A stretch of DNA of 64,000 nucleotides, from the NCBI RefSeq assembly GCF_016860525.1, contig NZ_BNEA01000015.1, positions 5,356,501 through 5,420,500 of the forward strand, given 5' to 3'. This DNA comes from Streptomyces rubradiris. GTDB lineage: Bacteria > Actinomycetota > Actinomycetes > Streptomycetales > Streptomycetaceae. The notes below the pieces were generated by a model that was not told where the DNA came from, ran no database searches, and saw only the letters and a program-made list of their open reading frames with translations. The translations under genes were made by a program, and so were the position numbers. This document shows, one piece after another, positions 52,111 through 58,915 of the stretch (the stretch's first letter is position 1; every line of letters starts with the position of its first letter).

Positions 52111-52351
52111 GGGGGCGACTCCGAGCAGTTCCGGGAAAGCGGTCCCGCTGCCGCACTCTAAGTGGCGCCATACCGATCAGTACGGGGTTTGGGTTATTGC
52201 GCTGTTATCGGCGGACAATCTGATCGGAGTGGCGTGTCCTAGGAGGAGGTACGCGAGAAGTAATCGCCGACCTTTGTTTGGTACCGGCGGGCTTCGTGGA
52301 CATGTCCCACAGGGATACGGAAGCGCGTCGCGGCTTGCTCAAGGGCTGCGG

Positions 52352-52357
52352 TACCCT
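52352..52357 (+). promoter_or_regulatory. -10 box for the leuS leader transcript
   Basis: TACCCT ends 6 nt before the ATG of the leader peptide, so the leader ORF would begin at the RNA 5' end. The -35 (TCGCGG at 52328-52333, 18-bp spacer) is weak. Confidence 0.5.
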
Positions 52358-52363
52358 AGCGCC

Positions 52364-52402
52364 ATGCGTGCCGTACGCCTTCTGCTTAGCGGGCCGCGCT
52401 GA
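52364..52402 (+). CDS. leuL: leuS leader peptide
   Basis: A 12-codon ORF encoding MRAVRLLLSGPR with three consecutive Leu codons, CTT-CTG-CTT; CTT is rare in this genome. A terminator hairpin with T run lies 47 nt after the stop, and leuS follows. This is the standard layout of ribosome-mediated attenuation by charged tRNA-Leu. Leader-peptide attenuators upstream of leuS have been predicted for some Streptomyces by comparative work. Confidence 0.8.
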   Translation: MRAVRLLLSGPR

Positions 52403-52473
52403 TCAGTACCGACTCCGGTTCAGCCGTGAGGTCGGCATCGGCGCGGCGTCCCCTCCTGTGTGAGGGGTTTTTT
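52393..52473 (+). promoter_or_regulatory. leuS attenuator RNA
   Basis: The leader end (52393-52403) can pair with 52437-52447 over 11 bp (one wobble), enclosing a smaller CCGAC/GTCGG stem (52409-52413 with 52431-52435). The intrinsic terminator follows at once. Ribosome position on the Leu codons would decide which stems form. Confidence 0.65.
52450..52473 (+). terminator. attenuator terminator of leuS
   Basis: CCCCTC/GAGGGG stem, 6-nt loop, then six T. It lies before leuS, 42 bp from its start, and so acts as a conditional terminator. Confidence 0.85.
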
Positions 52474-52514
52474 CATTTCCGCAGGCAGAGACGATCGATG
52501 GAGCTTTGAGGATC

Positions 52515-55394
52515 ATGAGCGAGACGAACCCCGCTGCCACCGCCGCGTCGGCGGAGGCCGCGCCGCACCGCTACACGGCCGCCATGGCAGCCGAGATCGA
52601 GGCACGCTGGCAGGACTTCTGGGACGCCGACGGCACCTACGCGGCACCGAACCCCACGGGTGACCTGGCGGGCGACCCCGGGCTGGCCGCCAGGCCCAAG
52701 AAGTTCATCATGGACATGTTCCCGTACCCCTCGGGCGCGGGCCTGCACGTCGGCCACCCGCTGGGCTACATCGCCACCGACGTCTACGCCCGGTTCCAGC
52801 GCATGACCGGCCACAACGTCCTGCACACCCTCGGCTTCGACGCCTTCGGCCTGCCCGCCGAGCAGTACGCCGTGCAGACCGGCACGCACCCCCGCGTGTC
52901 CACCGAGGCCAACATCGAGAACATGAAGGCCCAGCTGCGCCGGCTGGGCCTGGGCCACGACAAGCGCCGGTCGTTCGCCACGATCGACCCGGAGTACTAC
53001 AAATGGACCCAGTGGATCTTCCTGCAGATCTTCAACTCCTGGTACGACGAGGAGGCGCGCAAGGCCCGCCCGGTCTCCGAGCTGATCGCCCAGTTCGAGT
53101 CCGGTGAACGCGCCATTCCGGGCACCACGCGCGCGTGGAGCGAACTGAGCGCCCGCGAACGCGCCGACATCCTGGGCGAGTACCGCCTGGCCTACGCCTC
53201 CGACGCGCCCGTCAACTGGTGCCCCGGCCTGGGCACCGTACTGGCCAACGAGGAGGTCACCGCCGACGGCCGTTCCGAGCGCGGCAACTACCCGGTCTTC
53301 AAGGCCAAACTGCGCCAGTGGAACATGCGCATCACCGCCTACGCCGACCGGCTCCTGGAGGACCTGGAGGAACTGGACTGGCCCGAGGCCATCAAGCTCC
53401 AGCAGCGCAACTGGATCGGCCGCAGCGAGGGCGCCCGCATCGACTTCCCGATCGACGGCGAGCGCATCACGGTCTTCACCACCCGCCCGGACACCCTGTT
53501 CGGCGCGACCTACATGGTGCTGGCGCCCGAGCACCCGCTGGTCGAGAAGTTCACCCCCGAGGCGTGGCCCGAGGGCACGCACGAGGTGTGGACCGGCGGC
53601 CACGCCACCCCGGCCGAGGCCGTCGCCGCCTACCGCGCGCAGGCCGCCTCGAAGTCCGACGTGGAGCGGCAGGCCGAGGCCAAGGACAAGACCGGCGTCT
53701 TCACCGGAGCCTTCGCGACCAACCCGGTCAGCGGCGAGCGCATCCCGGTCTTCATCGCCGACTACGTCCTGATGGGCTACGGAACCGGCGCGATCATGGC
53801 CGTCCCGGGCCACGACAGCCGCGACTTCGCCTTCGCGCGCGCCTTCGAGCTGCCCATCCGCTGCGTGGTGGAGCCGACCGACGGCCGCGGCACCGACCCG
53901 GCCACCTGGGACGACGCCTTCGTCTCCTACGACGCGAAGATCGTCAACTCCGACAGCGACGACCTGAAGCTGAACGGCCTGGGCGTGGCCGACGCCAAGG
54001 CGCGCATCACCGAGTGGCTGGCGCGCGAGGGCATCGGCGAGGGCACCGTCAACTTCCGCCTGCGCGACTGGCTGTTCAGCCGCCAGCGCTACTGGGGCGA
54101 ACCCTTCCCGATCGTCTACGACGAGGACGGCGTCGCCCACGCGCTGCCTGAGTCGATGCTGCCGCTGGAGCTGCCCGAGGTCGAGGACTACAGCCCGCGC
54201 ACCTTCGACCCGGACGACTCCGACACCCAGCCCGAGACCCCGCTGTCGCGCAACGAGGAATGGGTCAACGTCACCCTGGACCTGGGCGACGGCCCCAAGA
54301 AGTACCGCCGCGAGACCAACACCATGCCCAACTGGGCCGGTTCCTGCTGGTACGAGTTCCGCTACCTGGACCCGCACAACGACCGCAAGCTGGTCGACCC
54401 GGAGATCGAGCGGTACTGGATGGGCCCGCGCCAGGGCCTGCCGCACGGCGGTGTGGACCTGTACGTCGGCGGCGCCGAGCACGCCGTGCTGCACCTGCTG
54501 TACGCGCGCTTCTGGTCCAAGGTCCTGTACGACCTGGGGCACGTCTCCTCCGCGGAGCCGTTCCACAAGCTGTTCAACCAGGGCATGATCCAGGCCTACG
54601 TCTACCGCGACAGCCGGGGCATCGCGGTGCCGGCCGCCGAGGTGGAGGAGCGCGACGGCGCGTACTACTACCAGGGCGAGAAGGTCACCCGCCTGCTGGG
54701 CAAGATGGGCAAGTCCCTGAAGAACGCGGTGACCCCGGACGAGATCGCCGCCGAGTACGGCGCCGACACGCTGCGCCTGTACGAGATGGCCATGGGCCCG
54801 CTGGACGTCTCCCGCCCGTGGGACACGCGCGCGGTGGTCGGCCAGTTCCGGCTGCTGCAGCGGCTGTGGCGCAACATCGTCGACGAGACCACCGGCGAGG
54901 TCACCGTCACCGACGCCGAGCCCGACGACGAGACCCTGCGCGCCCTGCACAAGGCCATCGACGGCGTGCGCCAGGACCTGGAGGGCCTGCGCTTCAACAC
55001 CGCCATCGCCAAGGTCACCGAGCTGAACAACCACCTGACCAAGACCGGTGGCGCTGTGCCGCGGTCCGTGGCCGAGCCGCTGGTGCTGATGGTCGCCCCG
55101 CTGGCCCCGCACATCGCCGAGGAACTGTGGCGCAAGCTGGGCCACACCGACTCCGTCGTCCACCGGGACTTCCCGGTGGCCGACCCGGCCTACGTCGTCG
55201 ACGAGACCGTGACCTGCGTCGTGCAGATCAAGGGCAAGGTCAAGGCCCGGCTGGAGGTGCCGCCCGCCATCTCCGAGGAGGAACTGGAGAAGGTCGCGCT
55301 GGCCGACGAGAAGGTGATCGCGGCGCTGGGCGGCGCGGGCATCCGCAAGGTGATCGTGCGGGCGCCGAAGCTGGTCAACATCGTTCCCGCGTAA
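52515..55394 (+). CDS. leuS: leucyl-tRNA synthetase
   Basis: Charges tRNA-Leu. The 959-aa class I synthetase has HVGH at 78-81 ([17 protein letters not shown]), the CP1 editing domain with [21 protein letters not shown] near 322 and [17 protein letters not shown], and KMGKS (the KMSKS motif) at 730-734. It is about 100 residues longer than E. coli LeuRS, due to actinobacterial insertions and a polar N-terminal extension. ATG 52515 is chosen; a TTG three codons upstream is possible. Expression is probably controlled by the leader-peptide attenuator just upstream. Confidence 0.96.
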   Translation: MSETNPAATAASAEAAPHRYTAAMAAEIEARWQDFWDADGTYAAPNPTGDLAGDPGLAARPKKFIMDMFPYPSGAGLHVGHPLGYIATDVYARFQRMTGHNVLHTLGFDAFGLPAEQYAVQTGTHPRVSTEANIENMKAQLRRLGLGHDKRRSFATIDPEYYKWTQWIFLQIFNSWYDEEARKARPVSELIAQFESGERAIPGTTRAWSELSARERADILGEYRLAYASDAPVNWCPGLGTVLANEEVTADGRSERGNYPVFKAKLRQWNMRITAYADRLLEDLEELDWPEAIKLQQRNWIGRSEGARIDFPIDGERITVFTTRPDTLFGATYMVLAPEHPLVEKFTPEAWPEGTHEVWTGGHATPAEAVAAYRAQAASKSDVERQAEAKDKTGVFTGAFATNPVSGERIPVFIADYVLMGYGTGAIMAVPGHDSRDFAFARAFELPIRCVVEPTDGRGTDPATWDDAFVSYDAKIVNSDSDDLKLNGLGVADAKARITEWLAREGIGEGTVNFRLRDWLFSRQRYWGEPFPIVYDEDGVAHALPESMLPLELPEVEDYSPRTFDPDDSDTQPETPLSRNEEWVNVTLDLGDGPKKYRRETNTMPNWAGSCWYEFRYLDPHNDRKLVDPEIERYWMGPRQGLPHGGVDLYVGGAEHAVLHLLYARFWSKVLYDLGHVSSAEPFHKLFNQGMIQAYVYRDSRGIAVPAAEVEERDGAYYYQGEKVTRLLGKMGKSLKNAVTPDEIAAEYGADTLRLYEMAMGPLDVSRPWDTRAVVGQFRLLQRLWRNIVDETTGEVTVTDAEPDDETLRALHKAIDGVRQDLEGLRFNTAIAKVTELNNHLTKTGGAVPRSVAEPLVLMVAPLAPHIAEELWRKLGHTDSVVHRDFPVADPAYVVDETVTCVVQIKGKVKARLEVPPAISEEELEKVALADEKVIAALGGAGIRKVIVRAPKLVNIVPA

Positions 55395-55397
55395 ACA

Positions 55398-55467
55398 CCG
55401 GCGTACAACACCGGCCGCCGGCGTACAACACCGGCGGACAACCGGGCCGGAACCGGCGTACACCGGC
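55398..55467. repeat. CCGGCGTACAACACCGG tandem repeat after leuS
   Basis: Two identical 18-bp copies of CCGGCGTACAACACCGGC at 20-bp spacing (55398 and 55418), plus a shortened third (CCGGCGTACACCGGC at 55453). Each copy is flanked by CCGG palindromes and can fold. They begin 4 bp after the leuS stop. Confidence 0.85.
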
Positions 55468-55631
55468 CCATTACCGGTATGCGACGGGGCAGCGAAAGCG
55501 GGTGTTCCCGCCGGCTCGGGGTAGTCCCCTACGGGCAGGTTCGGGGTTCGGACGGAACTCCGGGCCTGCCCGCTGCGTTTATCGTGGAGAAGCGCAGCGG
55601 GCCCTACCGCACCGACCGGAGGAGGAGCGCC

Positions 55632-56372
55632 ATGGACGTAGTGCTCACCGTGTTCTCCCTGCTCTTCCTGATCCTCGTAGGCATGGGCGCCTACGCCACG
55701 GTCAAGGCCGTCCGCGCCACCAAGCGCGGTGTGGACCGGACCATCGCGCAGGCCCGGCGCACGGTCGAGGACCACACCCTGCGCGCCAAGTCCGTCGCCC
55801 AGCCCGGGCCGGCCGGCGAGATCGCCCGGCTGCGGCTCGCCCTGCGCACCTCCATGCGCGCCACACAGGACGCGCTGCACGCGGGCGCGGCCGAGGACGA
55901 GTCGCTGAAGGAGTCCCTCGGCCTCTTCGAACGGCTCAGCGTTCACGGGCACGACCTGGACGCCGACCTCAAGCGCCTGGAGACCGAGCCCGACCGGGCC
56001 ACACTCGCCGCGCGCCTGCCCGAACTCCGCGCACGCACCGAGCGCATCACCCAGTCCGCCGACTCCCTGCGCTGGGCCGTCCGCGACCGGGCCCGCCGCT
56101 TCTCCGACGACGAGCTGGACCACCTCAGCGCCCAGATCGACATCGAGGCGGGCGCCCTGCGCCACTGGACGAGCACCGAACCCGGCCAGGCGCCCTCGCA
56201 CTGGTCCGACGCCCCCGCCACCCCCGCCGACGGCTCCGCCACGGGACAGGCGCGCTCCGACGAGGCCGGTGCCCACGCCACCGCGCGGCCCGCGCCCGAA
56301 GCGATCGCCGGGACCTCGTGGCGCCCCACCGTCCCGTGGCAGAAGAAGCCCCGCCCCGAGAGCACCACATGA
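55632..56372 (+). CDS. membrane-anchored coiled-coil protein, unknown function
   Basis: A 246-aa protein with an N-terminal transmembrane helix (VVLTVFSLLFLILVGMGAYATV, about 3-24), then ~150 residues of charged helical sequence (KRGVDRTIAQARRTVEDHTLRAK...RLRLALRTSMRATQDAL...LKRLETEPDRATLAARLPELRARTERITQSADSLRWAVRDRA) and a disordered Ala/Pro-rich end. GGAGGAG gives a strong ribosome binding site. No catalytic motif is seen. It resembles actinobacterial coiled-coil membrane proteins that I cannot assign more closely. Confidence 0.82.
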   Translation: MDVVLTVFSLLFLILVGMGAYATVKAVRATKRGVDRTIAQARRTVEDHTLRAKSVAQPGPAGEIARLRLALRTSMRATQDALHAGAAEDESLKESLGLFERLSVHGHDLDADLKRLETEPDRATLAARLPELRARTERITQSADSLRWAVRDRARRFSDDELDHLSAQIDIEAGALRHWTSTEPGQAPSHWSDAPATPADGSATGQARSDEAGAHATARPAPEAIAGTSWRPTVPWQKKPRPESTT

Positions 56373-56431
56373 GCGGACCGCTCCCCGGGCACCCGACAGG
56401 GGCCGGGCTGCCGAGCGAGCACTACGCCAGG

Positions 56432-56437
56432 TAACCT
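56432..56437 (+). promoter_or_regulatory. -10 box for a leaderless degV transcript
   Basis: TAACCT ends 7 nt before the degV ATG, without a ribosome binding site. Confidence 0.5.
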
Positions 56438-56444
56438 CCAGCTC

Positions 56445-57290
56445 ATGTCCCGCCATGTCGCGATCGTCACCGATTCAACGGCCTATCTGCCGCCCCGGGC
56501 GATGGAGCGTCACGGCATCACCACGGTCCCGCTGACGGTGGTCCTCGGCGACCAGGCGCTCGAAGAGGGCACCGAGATCTCCACCCGCTCCCTCGCCCAG
56601 GCGCTGCAGAAACGGCGCTCCGTGACCACCTCCCGCCCCAGCCCCCAGGTGTTCGCCGAGACCTACCGCAGACTCGCCGAGTCCGGCGCGAGCGGCATCG
56701 TCTCCCTGCACCTGTCCGCCGAGCTGTCCGGCACCTACGACGCGGCGGTCCTCGCGGCGCGCGAGGCACCGGTGCCGGTGCGCGTGGTGGACACCGGAGT
56801 GATCGCGATGGCGCTCGGCTTCTGCGCGCTCACCGCGGCCGAGACCGCGGAGGCGGGCGGCACGGTGGACGAGGCCGTCACGGCCGCCGAGAAGCGGGCC
56901 GCCGGCACATCCGCCGTGTTCTACGTCGACACCCTCGACTATCTGCGCCGAGGCGGCCGCATCGGCGCCGCGCAGAAGCTGCTGGGCTCCGCGCTCGCCG
57001 TCAAACCCCTGCTCCAGCTGGAGGACGGCCGTATCGAGCCGCTCGAAAAGGTGCGTACGGCGTCCAAGGCGATCGCGCGCCTGGAGGAGCTCACCGTGGA
57101 GCGGGCGGGCAACGCGGAGGTCGACATCGCCGTTCACCATCTCGCCGCCGCCGACGGTGCCGCCGCGCTCGCCGACCGGCTGCGGGCACGCGTCCCGGGC
57201 CTGGCCGACCTGCATGTCAGCGAGGTCGGAGCGGTGATCGGGGCGCACACCGGGCCTGGACTGCTGGGGGCGGTCGTCTCGCCTCGCTGA
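56445..57290 (+). CDS. degV: DegV-family fatty-acid-binding protein
   Basis: A 281-aa protein of the DegV/FakB family, which binds a single fatty acid and presents it to a kinase. It opens HVAIVTDSTAYLPPRAMERHGITTVPLTV (the phosphate/carboxyl-binding loop) and continues with TSRPSPQVFAETYRRL, IVSLHLSAELSGTYDAAVLAA, YVDTLDYLRRGGRIGAAQKLLGSAL and IGAHTGPGLLGAVV. All family landmarks are present, so it is likely functional. No FakA-type kinase gene lies nearby. Confidence 0.94.
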   Translation: MSRHVAIVTDSTAYLPPRAMERHGITTVPLTVVLGDQALEEGTEISTRSLAQALQKRRSVTTSRPSPQVFAETYRRLAESGASGIVSLHLSAELSGTYDAAVLAAREAPVPVRVVDTGVIAMALGFCALTAAETAEAGGTVDEAVTAAEKRAAGTSAVFYVDTLDYLRRGGRIGAAQKLLGSALAVKPLLQLEDGRIEPLEKVRTASKAIARLEELTVERAGNAEVDIAVHHLAAADGAAALADRLRARVPGLADLHVSEVGAVIGAHTGPGLLGAVVSPR

Positions 57291-57296
57291 GGCCCG

Positions 57297-57316
57297 GGCG
57301 GGGCCCTCGGCCCGCC
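57297..57316 (+). terminator. degV terminator hairpin
   Basis: GGCGGG/CCCGCC with an inner CC/GG extension, starting 7 nt after the stop. Short but GC-only. Confidence 0.5.
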
Positions 57317-57321
57317 GGTTT

Positions 57322-57350
57322 CACTCGTGTGAGTGGCGGAGTTATCCACA
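57322..57350. promoter_or_regulatory. CACTC-GTGT-GAGTG dyad and DnaA-box sequence upstream of comEA
   Basis: The inverted repeat CACTCGTGTGAGTG (about 57322-57335) lies next to a perfect TTATCCACA at 57342-57350, the DnaA box consensus. The region is AT-rich for this genome. These may be operator sites for the comEA-comEC unit. Confidence 0.4.
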
Positions 57351-57418
57351 ACCGGTCGGTAATGCACGGGAATTCACCAAGATCATCGTGATGTGGCGAA
57401 GTGCTCCATCCTCGTCGC

Positions 57419-58915
57419 ATGGCACTTCGATCTCGCTCCCGCATCGCGACCCCGACCAGCGGTCCCGGCCGTGGCCCGGCTTCCGACGGCCGCGTCCGGC
57501 ACCGCCGCGCCATCGGACACCGGCCACCGCGCCACCGTGTCACCGGGCCCCGCCCTGCCGAACAGCGTGCCACCGACCCGCGACCCACCGACCCACGTCC
57601 CACCGACCCACGCCCCACCGATCACCGTCGCAGCCGCCGTCGGGCGAACGCGCCGGCGGAGGAACTGCGTCACCGTGCGGAACTCCTCTTCGGTGAACGG
57701 GCGGCGCAGTGGCGGGAGTCCGGGAACGCGCCGCCCGATCCAGTCGGCTCCGCGGGTGCGTCGGCATCGGCGGGGCGGACGGAGGGGGCGGCAGGGGCGA
57801 TGCCGGGGGCGGCCCCGGGGGCGGCAGGGTCGGTGTCGGGGACGACGCCGGGGCCGGTGCGGTCGGTGGTGCCGGGTGTGTCGAGGGGGCGGTTGCGGCC
57901 GATCGTACTGGGGGTGTCACCGGGGCCGGTGCGACCGTTGGTGCCCGGGACGGCGCCGGGGTCGGGGCAGCCGACGGAGCGGGGGCCCGTACGGCCGACG
58001 GTGCCGGCGTGGGCAGATACCACGGCTGTGCCGGAGCGGGGCACGCTTCCGCCGCGCTCACCGGCCGACCAGGCCCCGCCGTCCCCGCCATCCGCACCGC
58101 TCCCGCCACCCCTACCGCCCCCGCCATCCGCCGTCTCGGCGAAGGGCGAGCGGGCCGGTGGTGCGCGGTCGCCGGAACCGGAGGGACCGGGAGAGGCGGA
58201 GGTGCCCGCGGTCCCGGGCTGGCGGGAACGTGCCGGACTGACCTTGCGGGAGCGGATGCCGGTGTGGCTCCAGGCGCGGTACGGGGTGGAGCGGCGAGCG
58301 GTCGTGGCGCTGGCCGCGGTGCTCGTGGCCGCGGCCGTCTTCGCCGGGCAGCACTTCTGGTCGGGCCGGACCCAGTCCGTGAGTGTCCCGCAAGTGGTCC
58401 GCCCACAGGCGCCGTTCCCCAAGAAGGAGGAGGCGGCGACCACGGCCGGGTCCGCCCCGGCGACACCCGGTGCGGAGATCGTCGTGGACGTCGGCGGCAA
58501 GGTCCGCAAACCGGGAATCCTGCGGTTGCCGTCAGGCGCCCGGGTGGCCGACGCGTTGCGAGCCGCGGGCGGGGTCCGGCCGGGGGTGAGCACCGAGGGG
58601 CTCAACCGGGCCCGTTTCCTGGTCGACGGCGAGCAGGTTCTCGTCGGCGTCCCCGCAGGGGCCGCCGCACCGGCCGGCTCGGCGGTCGGGCAGCTCTCCG
58701 GTGCCGCAGACCCGGGCCCGGCCGCGCCGGTCTCCCTCAACACCGCCACCGTGGACCAGCTCGACACCCTGCCCGGAGTCGGCCCGGTACTGGCCCGGCA
58801 CATCATCGACTACCGCACCCAGCACGGTGGTTTCCGCTCCGTGGACGAACTGCGCGAGGTCAACGGCATCGGAGACAGCCGGTTCACCGATCTGCGCGAC
58901 CTGGTACGGCCGTGA
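57419..58915 (+). CDS. comEA: ComEA-type DNA-binding competence protein
   Basis: Binds double-stranded DNA outside the membrane in uptake systems. The 498-aa protein has an N-terminal ~270-residue low-complexity Pro/Arg/Gly-rich arm with a TDPRP repeat, then a transmembrane helix (VVALAAVLVAAAVFAGQHFW), an SLBB domain (EIVVDVGGKVRKPGILRLPSGARVADALRAAGG) and a C-terminal helix-hairpin-helix pair (VSLNTATVDQLDTLPGVGPVLARHIIDYR...LREVNGIGDSRFTDL). Typical ComEA is ~200 aa, so the arm is unusual. ATG 57419 is used; a GTG at 57401 is possible. Overlaps comEC by GTGA. Confidence 0.88.
   Translation: MALRSRSRIATPTSGPGRGPASDGRVRHRRAIGHRPPRHRVTGPRPAEQRATDPRPTDPRPTDPRPTDHRRSRRRANAPAEELRHRAELLFGERAAQWRESGNAPPDPVGSAGASASAGRTEGAAGAMPGAAPGAAGSVSGTTPGPVRSVVPGVSRGRLRPIVLGVSPGPVRPLVPGTAPGSGQPTERGPVRPTVPAWADTTAVPERGTLPPRSPADQAPPSPPSAPLPPPLPPPPSAVSAKGERAGGARSPEPEGPGEAEVPAVPGWRERAGLTLRERMPVWLQARYGVERRAVVALAAVLVAAAVFAGQHFWSGRTQSVSVPQVVRPQAPFPKKEEAATTAGSAPATPGAEIVVDVGGKVRKPGILRLPSGARVADALRAAGGVRPGVSTEGLNRARFLVDGEQVLVGVPAGAAAPAGSAVGQLSGAADPGPAAPVSLNTATVDQLDTLPGVGPVLARHIIDYRTQHGGFRSVDELREVNGIGDSRFTDLRDLVRP
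57571..57615 (+). repeat. 15-bp x 3 in-frame repeat in comEA
   Basis: Units CACCGACCCACGTCC and close variants code TDPRP repeats in the N-terminal arm; a partial fourth unit follows. Confidence 0.85.

Noticed and set aside
57342..57350. Replication origin
   Set aside because: A single DnaA box without a cluster or dnaA/dnaN genes is not an origin.
57709..58911. Upstream extension of the comEC frame across comEA
   Set aside because: The frame is open but runs inside comEA in another register. The GTG at 58912 overlaps the comEA stop in the usual coupled manner.
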